DNA of 64,000 nucleotides from Proteles cristata cristata (Eukaryota; Chordata; Mammalia; Carnivora; Hyaenidae), in NCBI GenBank assembly GCA_017311185.1, contig JAESUZ010002552.1:248001-312000 (forward strand). Direction: 5' to 3'. Position numbers and translations under genes: made by a program. This document shows, in pieces, positions 11,159-21,059 of this stretch (position 1 is the stretch's first letter; every line of letters begins with the position of its first letter). The notes under the pieces were generated by a model that ran no database searches, was not told the DNA's origin, and was given only the letters and a program-made list of their open reading frames with translations.

Positions 11159-11348
11159 TGTCTTAATTCTAACTGGCAGTGAAACCTGGGGCCCTCATCC
11201 AGACTAAGCCCTGCGGAGCCTCCTGGTGCATGTTTCTCTCCCTCTCTTGGGAACAGCTGATCGCAGGCCTGGGGTGGGTACAGCTCGCATTGTCCGCCCT
11301 CCTCTGCCAGCAAGGAAAGCAGAGGGCAGCCCTGCCCATTCTACGTAC

Positions 11349-11513
11349 TGGTTTCTGCAGTCTCGTACTCGCTGTCTCTGAGAAGCTCAAAGATGTCCAC
11401 TTCGACCTTGGCCTTGCCCAGCCTCTCAGGAGCGCGGTTGATGCGGTTCTTGGCCAGGGTGATGGAGAGCCGCTCCCCTCTGCTGCACTCCATGGGGTCA
11501 TCCAAGATAGCAG
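11349..11513 (-). CDS. GRIK4: GRIK4 coding exon, start of amino-terminal domain (upstream of the two)
   Basis: Internal coding exon of GluK4 (KA1). It is 165 bp: two bases finishing an Ala codon, 54 whole codons, and one base (A) that begins the Met codon completed at 443. The peptide includes [31 protein letters not shown] and [17 protein letters not shown], matching the beginning of the mature amino-terminal domain (roughly residues 29-82 of about 956 by family knowledge). The [10 protein letters not shown] segment separates GRIK4 from GRIK5. The acceptor is TGCCCACAG just above 11513. The donor is ACCA|GTACGT at 11348, slightly weak because the last exon base is A instead of G and +4 is C. 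The preceding signal-peptide exon is not found up to 64000, so the start codon lies outside the window. Confidence 0.97.
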
Positions 11514-11519
11514 CTGTGG

Positions 11520-12030
11520 GCAGGCAACCACACGGAGACAGTTGGTACCCTCTCCCGTCACCCTCCTCTCTCACCAGTCTTCCCCCACGGCCACCTTCCT
11601 CTTTCAGGCAGCTCCCCACGTCCCCTTCCACCCTGCCATCCTCGGAACTATTGTGAGAGCCAGCTCTCTACATGCTGAGGGTCTAAGTTCACAGCCAGGT
11701 GCAGCCATGAATTTTAATGTGCCTTCCCCACCTCAGGAACCCCATTGTGTCACAGCAGGGCCCCCGGGGTCCTCGGGTATGAGGTCCTAAGACCCAGGTG
11801 TGGCGATATGCTCGGATGTGCATCTGCATGTGCACACCGGCACACGTGTGCAAAGGGAGGGAGACGGTGGCTGTCTTGTGAAAATGGTATTCTGGGCATC
11901 TGTGAAACTCTCCCTGAGATGAGGCGTTAAAGGAGGCAAGGCATGAGAGGGGGAGGAGCCATGGCACGAAGGAGCAGGGGCAGGGTCCTGCTGAACCCCG
12001 GCGCTCCAGGCTCAGACACTGATGAACGAT
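11520..12030. other. Unique sequence upstream of the GRIK4 exon acceptor
   Basis: No repeat identified. It contains the intronic flank of the exon (read on the minus strand) and GC-richer sequence to about 12030. Confidence 0.5.
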
Positions 12031-12034
12031 GTCA

Positions 12035-12170
12035 GCCGGTGAGCGAGAGGGTTTCTCTGAACTTCCTTTCCTCACTGATCGTTAAGAGTAGTAAGACAAC
12101 CTCCAGGGGTTGGTGTGAGGATTCAGTAAGGTAATATATGTAAGTGACACGTCACATGGGTTTCATTGGC
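12035..12170 (+). repeat. MIR 3' fragment
   Basis: ctgaacttcctttcctcact and ggttggtgtgaggattcagt match the second half of MIR. Confidence 0.55.
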
Positions 12171-12224
12171 GTGACTTAATAGGAATGGTTGGAGTAAGGT
12201 AGTACCGACAGCTGCCTGACTGCC

Positions 12225-12425
12225 GGAAGCAGTAGTCAGGTAGCATAGAGACCTAGGTTCGAATCCCAGCTCCAGCCGGTATTAGCTATGAGATCTCAGT
12301 TTCCTCACTTGTAAAATGGGGAGAGGGCCCAGTGCTTGGGCTTCTGTGAAGATTATATGAATAGTATACATGAAGTGCTCAACACAGTACCTGGTGGTAC
12401 GTGGTAAACACCGGACAAATCTAGC
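12225..12425 (+). repeat. MIR SINE
   Basis: cctaggttcgaatcccagct, ctcagtttcctcacttgtaa, aatggggaga and gaagtgctcaacacagtacc: well preserved forward MIR. Confidence 0.88.
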
Positions 12426-12429
12426 TCTG

Positions 12430-12995
12430 GATATCATTCATTCTCTTGGCAGAGAAAGTTACAAAATTGAGCATCTCTACAAAAACTTGTATATAAATGC
12501 TCAGAGCAGTGTTATTGATAATATCCCCAAAGTGGAAAAATCCAAATGCCCATGAACTGATGAATGAATAAGCAAAATGTGGTATATCTATGCAATGGAA
12601 TAGTATTAGACAATAAAAAAGAAGGACATTCTCACACATGCCATAACATGCATGAACCTTGAAGACATGCTAAATGAAAGAAGCCAGACACAAAACACTG
12701 TCCATTGGATGATTCCATTTATATGGAATTTCCAGAATGGGGAGATCCACAGAGGTGGAAGGTAGATTAGTGATTGCCTAGTGGCAGTGACGGAAAAGCT
12801 GAAAGAAATGAGGAATAACTGCTATTGCACACACAACTGTTTCTTTTTGGGGTGATGAAAATGTTCTAAAATTGATTATGGTGACAGATGTACAACACTG
12901 TGAATATACTAAAACACTGAGTTGTATGCTTCAAATGGGTGAATCGTGTGGCATATGAATTATGTTTTAATAAAGCTGTTACAGGAAAAGAGAAA
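12430..12995 (+). repeat. L1M 3' end (end of ORF2 and 3' UTR)
   Basis: Typical order: aatgctcagagcagtgttat, atgcccatgaactgatgaat, atggaatagtattagacaat, aagaagccagacacaaaaca, then the 3' UTR segments ggtgatgaaaatgttctaaa and ataaagctgtta. Reads antisense to GRIK4. Confidence 0.92.
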
Positions 12996-12999
12996 AGAA

Positions 13000-13585
13000 A
13001 TATCAAGTTTATCTTTCAGAGGTTTGAAGGCTCAGAATAGCAACATGGGGAATCACGCCCAATAGATTTCACCAACGCGTGGCCCTTGAATCTCCGTGGC
13101 TGGTGTGGACTGAAGAGACCTAGGTCCCATGCCGTCTTTTCCCAATACTGCTCCCATTCCTACTGTGACCCATTTTCCAAACCAAAACCAGGACACAGAA
13201 TATTACAAATCCTTTTTTTTTTTGATTTGTGGATGTATTTATATGCATTGCCTTGTTGAACAATAAAAATTAGATTTCATTGACACAGGTTGGGCCATAC
13301 ATTGGGCAACAGGGGCGCGTCCAAAGACGTAGGCATTAAAGTGAGCTTCCGTGAATTATGTAGCAAAGTCCTCACACACCTGGTGTGATCACCCCCTACA
13401 CGAGCCGCCAAAGGGCTAGAAATGTGTGACTGAAGAGCCTGAGAGACACCCATAACACCTGCGCAGGTGGCCTCGGAAAAGCAAGACCAGGATGAGAATA
13501 TTCCTCAGGAAGCGGAAACCTGAATGATCATACTGTGCTGGCCCAGGAGAAAGACTCCGAGAAGAGAAAAGAAGGGCAGTCTACA
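13000..13585. other. Unassigned intronic sequence
   Basis: Includes a T-run at about 13210 and AT-rich text to 13380. It could be a decayed transposon, but I cannot name it. Confidence 0.35.
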
Positions 13586-13587
13586 GA

Positions 13588-13780
13588 AGTGATTCTCAAA
13601 TGGTGTTCCTCGGAGGGCCCTGGGTTCCATTAGGAGGCAGATGGGGAGGCCACATGGAGGTCTCTAGCCCATGCTAGCTTCAAACCAGCACACCTCCCCA
13701 TCCAGCAGTTTTGGATATTTGGGGTTCCCCATAAGACTCGATATGGAATAAAAAAGTTGCACTGTTAAAAATAAAATAGG
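13588..13780 (+). repeat. Possible hAT-type DNA transposon remnant
   Basis: Starts gtgattctcaaatggtgttc, the TIR-like opening of hAT/MER elements, followed by gggttccattaggaggcag. The far end is displaced by the adjoining SINE. Family uncertain. Confidence 0.35.
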
Positions 13781-13982
13781 GGGCGCTCAGCTCATGATCT
13801 CATGATTCGTGGGTTCGAGCCCTGCGTTGGGGCTCTGTGCTGACAGCACAGAGCCTGCTTCAGATCCTCTGTCTCCCTCTCTCTCTGCCCCTCCCCTCCT
13901 CATGCATGTTCTCTCTCTCTCAAAAAGAAACAAGCATTAAAAAAATAATTAAAACAAAACAAAACACAATAAAATAAAACAA
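13780..13982 (+). repeat. CAN-SINE lacking part of its head
   Basis: gggggcgctcagctcatgat joins the extreme 5' end directly to the middle of the head, so about 30 bp including the A box are missing. The body (ctgtgctgacagcacagagc) and the A-rich tail are present. An aaaataaaatag duplication flanks it. Confidence 0.9.
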
Positions 13983-14074
13983 AATAAAATAGAAATCACT
14001 AGTCTAGCCCTAAAGCGTAGAAAAGAGACATCTGAAAGGCCAGGAAATGGCAGAGCCGTCCCGAGCTTTACGTT

Positions 14075-14300
14075 AGTAGGCACATACTGATTCCGTGGCA
14101 ATATCACTGTAGGTGTTTAGTGGACATGATCTCACTTAATCTCTGCCACAAGTCTGTGAGAAGTGTGTGTTCTCTATTGTCACTTGGAGATGAGAAAACA
14201 GGTCAAAGAGGTCAAGGGACCTGCCCAAATTCACAAGGCTGGTGAGCGGGAGAGGCGGAAGGTGACCCCAAGTCAGCCTCACGTAGACCCAGTACCCTGA
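14075..14300 (-). repeat. MIR SINE (reverse)
   Basis: tggacatgatctcacttaat, gagatgagaaaacaggtcaa and gacctgcccaaattcacaag. Confidence 0.8.
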
Positions 14301-14366
14301 ACCGAGGCTCATCTTCCTTCTGGTGCAATTGGTCTTCGAGGGGATTTGCTGCTGAGAAGGGGGTGT

Positions 14367-14690
14367 ACTAATCAGCTTAGGCTTCTGTCACAAATGGCCG
14401 TAGAATGGGTGGCTTATATAGCAAACATTTTTTTCTCACAGTTCTGGAGGTGGGGGATCTGAGATCAACTAGCACAGCCGGAGTCTACTGCAGACACCTG
14501 CCTTCTTACATGGCCCTTGGATGGTGGAGAGGAAGGGATAACGTTCTCTGGACTCTCCTTAGAAGGGCACTAATCCCATCATGGAGGTCCCATGGCCCTT
14601 GTGACCTCATCCAAACCGAATCCCCTCCCCAAGGTCCCACCTCCTACATGAATTTTGGGAGGACACAATTCAGTCCATCACAACAGGGCA
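14367..14690 (-). repeat. MLT1-type LTR (ERVL-MaLR), reverse
   Basis: Old non-coding retroviral LTR: opens gtactaatcagcttaggctt, has gggtggcttatatagcaaac and ctcacagttctggaggtggg, and ends with tgaattttgggaggacacaa and cagtccatcaca. Solitary; no internal viral genes nearby. Confidence 0.88.
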
Positions 14691-14721
14691 CATGAGCCTT
14701 TCACACACCATAAAGAAAGTC

Positions 14722-14935
14722 GCAGGGCCCCTGGGTGGCTCAGTGGGTTGAGCGTCCAACTTTGGCTTAGGTCACGATCTTGCAGTCTGTGAGTTCAAGA
14801 CAGGCATCGTGCTTGCTGCTATCTGGCTGCAGACAGCAAGGAGCCTGCTTTGGATCCTATGTCCCCTTCTCTCTCTGCCCCTCCCCCACTCACGCTCTGT
14901 CTCAAAATATAAATTTTAAAAAAACACACTAAAAA
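14722..14935 (+). repeat. CAN-SINE
   Basis: gggcccctgggtggctcagt head, caaggagcctgctttggatc body and an A-rich tail. Weak flanking duplication aaagaaagtc/aaaaaaagtc. Confidence 0.92.
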
Positions 14936-15386
14936 AAAAGTCTCATCAAGACAAATCAACTCTGAAACACTAACGGGCAGGAACCCGGGCCTCTGGAAAT
15001 TCCCCTAGCTAATGCTCCCAACGTCCAGGAAATTTCTAAACTGGGGGCATTTTTCTCTTTGGGCCATATCACCTCACTCTTCCCAGCTTTTCCATCTGTC
15101 ACCTTGTAAATACTAGTAAATCACTTGTAACAAAGTAAATTAATAAAACAATCTCTCAAAAATGCCCAGTGCCCTGTAAGTCTAGGGAGGAGCTCGATCC
15201 TCTAGGGTAGGGGAGGAGCTCCTCCAGTAATGTTTCCATTGGGTTCATGCTATAGATCCGACACTTGCCTGGGTCGCGTGGGTACACGAAGGGCACAATC
15301 CCGTCTGCACCAACAGGAGGCAGCACACTTACGACAGCCTGCTCCATGTTCTGGGGCTGTGTGTTCTCCAGCACACCTTTAGGACA

Positions 15387-15752
15387 TGTTGTGGTGGACT
15401 GAATGTGTCCCCCCCAAGTTCACATGTTGCTTCCAACCTGCTTCCAACCTGACTATGTTTAGAGACAGGGCCTTTCGGAGGTAATGAAAGTCAAATGAAG
15501 TCACAAGGCAAGTCCCTGCGCTGATAGGATTAGTGTCCTTACAAAGAGAGACACCAGAGAGCTCTCTCTTTCTCTCCCACCCTGTGAGGCTGCGGCAAGA
15601 AGGCAAGCCAGGAAGCAGGCTCTCCCCTGAAAATGAGCCTGCTGGCACTTGACCTTGGACATCTGGCCCCCAGAACTACGAGAAATAAATGTCTGCTGTC
15701 AATGCCACCCAGTCTGTGGTGTTCTGTTATGGTGGCCCAAGATGACAAAGAA
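15387..15752 (+). repeat. MLT1-type LTR (ERVL-MaLR), forward
   Basis: Starts tgttgtggtggactgaatgt at 15387; includes agagacagggcctttcggag, gtgtccttacaaagagagac and gagaaataaatgtctgctgt (poly-A signal zone), and ends gttctgttatggtggccc. It is inverted relative to the copy at 14.4 kb. Confidence 0.9.
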
Positions 15753-15754
15753 AA

Positions 15755-16925
15755 CGTGCCAATACCAACCCAGATGTACAGGATACCCGCCAGCCATGGA
15801 ACACCACCTAATCAACTCACAGAGCACTCCTGGACACACTGAGACCGAGGGATCGTGACCACGTGGGCAAGAGGGAATGTGGGAATTTTACGTTAAGGGG
15901 CACATGAGGTCCCCTGAGCACCTTTTTCTTTTCCTTCTCCTCACAGCATTCAACGAAGGGACTCTGCAACTCTCCCCAACCTCCTCTGCCCCATTCTGGG
16001 CACCACTTTTCAATTTAGGTTTTAGATTTTAGACAATGACTAATTCCTGTCTGGGAACAGCCTCAACTGGGTGGTTGGTTGGCACCAAGCACATGGGGGT
16101 CAGAACCCAGATTCCGGGGCTGTGGACACAAAGGATGAGATACAGGCTCAAGATCGTAGGACACCAGAGGAACAGGTTCCCAGCAGGCAGTTACTAAGAA
16201 AGGGCTTGCTGTTTGGTGGTTCCTGCCGAGGGGCCCCGTGGCAGGACGGCAGTGTGCTCAGGACTGAGTGTGCAGCTGACGCTCCCAGCCCCGTGCTCTG
16301 TCCCCCAGACCTGGCTGTCTGGTTACGCCAGGTGTTCAGAGTCCCCATCTGCTGCCCAAGGCAGAAAGTATCCTCTGGTACATTGTCCAGCCCCGGGGAT
16401 GGCTCTGCAAAGAAGTCAACTAGGAAGTGTGGTAAGGCTGCGAGGTCTGGGTCAAGGACAAGGTCGCAATGGAGAGATGCAATCAGGGACCAGGGTCTTC
16501 CTCCTGTTTCTAGCCAGGGGGATGCTGTGCACAGTGACTCTTCCACCATATGCACTCGACATGCCTCTTTCACGCCCAGGGAGCTGGTGACCCCTTGCCT
16601 CGGCCCTTTCTCCCCAAAAGCCAAGAGCTTCACCTCTGCCCAGTTCTCTCAGAGTTCTAAGGCTCACGCAAAGGAAAGGGTGGCCTCTCGACTCTGTGCC
16701 CACCTCTACTCGAAGGTCTTTACTGTGTTCTGGACCCAGACGTAGGTCTATTCCAGAGAGGACACCTCCCCTGGGGCTGGCTGGCCCGGCTCTGCCCGCT
16801 CTATTCCCTTCTGGCTCATCCGAGGAGTGTGGCCATGATTATCACTGACCCGCTCAAAGCTCTCCGGCCTCGCCATCATCCAAGAGCTGGTCTCATTCAG
16901 GTGTCTAACATGGCACCAGGGCCTC
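15755..16925. other. Unique intronic sequence
   Basis: No repeat recognised. It holds the longest open frame of the window (16071-16745, plus, 224 codons), overlapped by long frames on the other strand. There is no domain, splice site or promoter evidence, so I do not annotate a gene. Confidence 0.5.
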
Positions 16926-16929
16926 CTCA

Positions 16930-17500
16930 GTCTGGCTTTCACAGAGCACATGCTCCCACCCCTGTAGTGACAGTGCCTCTATGTCAGGACCAGGGATGGC
17001 CTACACTCCCTTCTCCATTGCCTCCGCTGACACCAGACCTACCCCTTTATTCCTCCTTTCCTCATGAGGACTCTCCTCTTCCCCTCAGACCCACCTCTTC
17101 CGAGAAGCCCTCCCTGACTCCCCCAGCCCAGTACTCTCTTTAGATTTCCCCAGTGACCACTCACTGCCCTGGAGGGGTGCTTCCCTTTCCATCTCTCTTT
17201 CTGTAACTTCCCTCCACCAGCTTGAACCTTAAAAGCTCAGAGCGATCTCCTTCCTTCGAAACTCCCAGGTTCCCTGTCCCAAATGAATCCCCTCTTTCTT
17301 AAACCTCCCACAGGAATTTCTCTGCATTTTTCATGAGGCACTAACCACTTCTGACTTTTTTATTATGCCTATCTGTTTACCCGTCTTTTCTCCCGGGGGG
17401 TGCCTGGCTCCTGGGTGAGGGCCATGCTGAATTCATCTCTATACTCCCACAATTCCAGGTTCGTATGCACGAGGCCCTTAAGGAATGGGGACTGAGTGAG
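16930..17500 (+). repeat. L2 LINE 3' region
   Basis: cttccgagaagccctccctg, ctccctgactcc and a downstream ctgggtgagggccatgctga match the L2 3' UTR style. Diverged; boundaries approximate. Confidence 0.6.
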
Positions 17501-17604
17501 CAAATGTGACGTGGTACAGAAGCATGAGGTATCACTCAGACTGAGGATGGTCCATCTGAACCAGCGCTGCAGGGTACAGAGCCTGTGTGGGGGGCTCTAG
17601 GGCA

Positions 17605-18170
17605 CCCGGGGTGGGGGTGTGGGGTCTTAAACCACCGAAATTTATCTTCTCACAGTTCTGAAAGCAAGAATCCAGGATCAAGATGTCAGCAGGGCTGGCT
17701 TCTTCTGAGGCCTCGCTCTCAGGTTATCTCCCTGTGTCCTCTGTGGTCTTCCCTAGTGCGCATCTGTATCCTAATCTCTTCTTATGAGGACACTTGTCAT
17801 TCTGGATTAAGGCCCTCCCTAAGGACTTCATTTTAATCTAAGTACTTCTTCAAAGACATGATCTCCAAATGCAGTCTCTTAGTTAGGGCTTTAACATATG
17901 AATGGGGGGGCATGATACCTGGGGGGTTCAGTCATTAAGCCTGTCTGACTTGGCTCAGGTCCTGATCTGAGGGTTCCTGGGTTCGAGCCTTGCCTTGGGC
18001 TCTGTGCTGACAGCTCAGAACTTGGATCCTGCTTAGGATTCTGTGTCTCCCTCTCTGCCCCTCCCCGGCTCTCCTCTACTCACACTTGGTCTTTCTCTCA
18101 AAAATAAATAAACATTAAAAAAGCAACAACATAGGAATGGAGGGGCACACTAGTGAGCCCATAACCCGGA
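17605..18170 (-). repeat. MLT1-type LTR (ERVL-MaLR), reverse, split by a CAN-SINE
   Basis: taaaccaccgaaatttatct, ctcacagttctgaaagcaag, ggcttcttctgaggcctc and atgatctccaaatgcagtct before the insertion; cacactagtgagcccataac after it. Confidence 0.85.
17911..18128 (+). repeat. CAN-SINE inserted in MLT1
   Basis: Felid-type SINE with tctgtgctgacagctcagaa and an A-rich tail. A 17-bp duplication, acatatgaatggggggg (17894-17910) and acataggaatggagggg (18129-18145), frames it. Confidence 0.95.
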
Positions 18171-18291
18171 CCTTCACCTCCAGCCATTGCCCAGCTCCCA
18201 CCCCCTCTCCCAGCCCACATAGAGGTCAATCTGAGGCCATGTTCTGGGAACTGCCTTCACTTTGTGCCCCCATCTCTCTCTCTCTCTCTCT

Positions 18292-18315
18292 CTTTTTTAA
18301 ATGTATGTATGTATG

Positions 18316-18346
<31 letters not shown>

Positions 18347-18430
18347 TCTCTACATCCAATGTGGGGCTCAAACTCATGACTCTGGGATTGAGAATCACAT
18401 GCTCTTCCAATGAGCCAGGCAGGCGTCCCT
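18292..18430 (-). repeat. CAN-SINE of a second type, with microsatellite tail
   Basis: taatctctacatccaatgtg, gggctcaaactcatgactct and tgagccaggcaggcgtccc, in reverse. This older CAN-SINE type lacks the 'cagagcctggagcc' body of its neighbours. Its A/T tail has become an ATGT array. Confidence 0.85.
18301..18345. repeat. (ATGT)n tetranucleotide microsatellite
   Basis: Eleven perfect copies, grown in the tail of the reverse CAN-SINE. Confidence 0.98.
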
Positions 18431-18799
18431 TTCCAATAGGCTCAGATAATGAGGACTCTGGTTCTAGGATAGCCCCTCTCCCCCCCACCCCCACCATGCC
18501 TGGCTCTCCTCTCCTGAGCCTTTCCTCTGCCTCACCACGCTTCCCTTTTCTCCTTCACCTTCAGTCTCTCCCAAGACCAGCTCATTCCCCTTTGCTAAAA
18601 CGTGCTCAGGCCTTCCGTTCCCACAGGGACCCTCCATGGACTGCACTGACCACGTATGACCCTCTGGCCGTCCCTTCCATCTTACCTTCAATTCAAGCCA
18701 GAATTCTCAACTCACTTGATTTCTTAGACAGGACACCAAGAACAAAACCAATAAAATGAAAAACTGACACACTGGGATTCATCAAAACTTAAAATGTCG

Positions 18800-18985
18800 G
18801 GCGCCTGGGGGGCTCAGTCGGTTAATCGGCCAACTTCAGCTCAGGTCATGATCTCACTGTGATTTTGAGCCCTGCATTGGGCTCTGTGCTGACAGCTCAG
18901 AGCCTGGAGCTGCTTTGGATTCTGTGTCTCCCTCTCTCTCTGTCCCTCCCCCCCCCACACTGCGTCTCTCTGCCTCCCAAAAATA
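18800..18985 (+). repeat. CAN-SINE nested in L1
   Basis: gggcgcctggggggctcagt head, ctgtgctgacagctcagagc body, poor A tail. Confidence 0.93.
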
Positions 18986-19350
18986 TTATATGAAAAGCAT
19001 ATACCCGATGAAGGACTTACATCCAGTATATACAAAGAACTCTAAAACTCAATAATAAGAAATCAAACAATCCACTTTTTAAAAAATGGGCAAAGATTTG
19101 AAGAGACAGTTCACTCAAGAAGTTACATGGGTGGCAAGTAACATATAAAGATACATCCCACATCATGAGTCACTGGGGAAATAGAAATTAAAACCATAAT
19201 GAGATCTCTCCATAAACCTATTTAGAAGGGCTAAAATTAAAAAGCTCAACCATACACCAAGCTGGTGAGGATGGGGAAGAATTGGAATGTTCATAAGCAA
19301 TGGTGGGAAAGTAAAATGATATAACCAGTTGGAAAACACTTGGATCATTT

Positions 19351-19373
19351 TTTTTTAACGTTTTATTTATTTC

Positions 19374-19411
<38 letters not shown>

Positions 19412-19582
19412 CGTGAGCAGGGGAGGGTCAGAGAGAGAGGGAGATATAGACTCTGAAATAGGCTCCAGGCTCTGAGCTGGCAGTCAGCACAGAGCCCGAC
19501 GCGGGGCTCGAATCCACGAACCGTGAGATCATGACCTAAGTGAAAGTTGGATGCTTAACCGACTAAGCCACCCAGGCGCCCC
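19351..19582 (-). repeat. CAN-SINE (younger subgroup) nested in L1
   Basis: Reverse copy with a 30-bp GA run at about 19376-19407. The duplication cacttggatcattt (19337-19350) and cactttgatcattt (19583-19596) flanks it. It is sense relative to GRIK4. Confidence 0.96.
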
Positions 19583-19828
19583 CACTTTGATCATTTCTTA
19601 AGATGTGAAACATGCCCCCACCATATGATTTAGGTATTCCATTCCTAGGTATTTGCCCCAAAGAAAGTTGGGGTTTAAACAGAAACTTGTAGTAAATGTT
19701 CACAGCAACTTGCTCTGCGATAGTCGAAGACGGGAAACAAGCATCAAGAGAGAAGTGAAAACATACACTGTGGTATATCCAAACAACAAAATCCTACTCA
19801 AGGATAAAATGGAATTTAAGAAGCCAGA

Positions 19829-19951
19829 CGTGGGCTCTGTGCTGACCGTGTGGAGCCTGCTTGGGATTCTCTCTCTCTCTCCCTCTCTCAATGCCCTTCC
19901 TCTGTTCTCTCTCCCTCTCAAAATAAACAAATGAACATAAAAAAAAAAAAA
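19829..19951 (+). repeat. 5'-truncated CAN-SINE nested in L1
   Basis: Begins at gtgggctctgtgctgaccgt, so the tRNA-like head is absent. CT-rich body, aataaacaaatgaac and an A-run remain. Confidence 0.9.
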
Positions 19952-20409
19952 CTTTCATTACCTTGACCGTGGTGATGGTGTGATGGGTATACAGATAGCA
20001 AAACTTATCAAATTATATACTTCAAAATGTAGGGAGTTTATTGTATGCAAATTATATGTCAACTTTAAAGATATGCTTTGATGGGAAAAAAGTTACCATT
20101 CTTCTGACTCCTTCCTATTTTCTCCCCACCCTCAGCAAATGAGACATTTGAAACTTTGTGGTCTATTCCTCCTGCCTCCAATTCCTCTGCATCTTCTCTG
20201 TCCTGAGACTCCATCATCTCTGAATTCACTCCCAGATCACCAAGGGTCTCCTTCCTCCCAAACCCAAAGGTCTTTCTGTGGCCTTTTAGGGTTTTGAGGC
20301 TCTGAATCATATGTGACAGGAGGCTTTTGGAGGGCTGTCATGTTTTAACATCCATGATATGACATTAGTCTGATTTTCATTCTGGTCACCCCTCTGCCTC
20401 CAACTCCCT

Positions 20410-20603
20410 TCCTGTTTATTTATTTTTGAGAGAGTCAGAGATAAAGCAAGTAAGGGGTGGGGGGACGGGGAAAGAATCCCAAGCAGGCTTTGCACTACTA
20501 GCACAGAGCCTGATGCAGGGCTTTAACCCATGAAACCATGACATCATGACCTGAGCCGAAGCCAAGAGTCAGAGGCGTAACTGACGGAGCCGCCCAGGTG
20601 TCC
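20410..20603 (-). repeat. CAN-SINE (older, diverged)
   Basis: tttatttatttttgagagag through ggagccgcccaggtgtccc, reverse. Moderately diverged. Confidence 0.92.
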
Positions 20604-20629
20604 CTCTTCCCTCTTTCATAGAGCCCTAG

Positions 20630-20830
20630 TTGGCAGTGCTCCCCAAAATTCACACTCCGCATTCAGTCCTCAGTCCACCTTTTCTTCACTGTCTATTTTC
20701 TCCCTTGAAGAATTCATTCTCAATTATCAGCTCTATACAGGTAGGGAATTCCAAAACCCCTATCTCCTGCCCCACTGCCCGATCTACACATCAGACTCCT
20801 ATCTCTGGGAGCTAAAGGGAAATGTCTCCT
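20630..20830 (+). repeat. L2 ORF2 fragment
   Basis: Diverged pyrimidine-rich text compatible with the L2 RT 3' part (ctcctatctctgggagct). Weak. Confidence 0.4.
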
Positions 20831-21059
20831 TAGAGGTCCTGCCAAACCCCATGTCCCAAATGTAACCCGTTATCTTTTCAGAGAACGGGGTGGGGGGAGG
20901 TCTATCTGGCTTCCCAGTTTCAATGAATGGCCCATCTCCTACACATGAGTCATGGTAGAGCTGGCATGCACTCTCTCTGCCCTTTGGCCACCCCACCTGC
21001 TCACCGAAGACCCCACTGAGGGAGGCGTCCCACCCCCTGCTCTCTTTCTGCAATACCCC

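Larger units (their letters stand above)
444..11348 (-). other. GRIK4: GRIK4 intron, 10,905 bp, between the two coding exons
   Basis: Begins GTACGT at 11348 and ends CTACAG at 444 on the minus strand, and interrupts a Met codon after its first base (phase 1). It contains L2, MIR and HAL1 remnants, four CAN-SINE copies and two notable simple repeats. No other exon-like segment was found. Confidence 0.93.
18710..20075 (+). repeat. L1M 3' portion (ORF2 end and 3' UTR) with three nested CAN-SINEs
   Basis: L1 ORF2 text appears in order in the gaps between SINEs: gacaggacaccaagaacaaa (18727), aaagaactctaaaactcaat (19034), aaaatgggcaaagatttgaa (19083), gatggggaagaattgg (19269), gtattccattcctaggtatt (19633) and ataaaatggaatttaagaag (19803). 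The end of the 3' UTR is at 19960-20070. No intact frame. Confidence 0.9.

Noticed and set aside
11179..11790. 203-codon plus-strand frame over the GRIK4 exon
   Set aside because: It is the complement of the real minus-strand exon and its flanks.
16071..16745. Longest open frame of the window, 224 codons, plus strand
   Set aside because: It is overlapped by long frames on both strands, shows no recognisable domain, no splice or promoter context, and lies inside a GRIK4 intron. Likely chance.
18301..18345. Evenly spaced repeats resembling a CRISPR array
   Set aside because: A simple tetranucleotide array in a vertebrate genome; no spacers.
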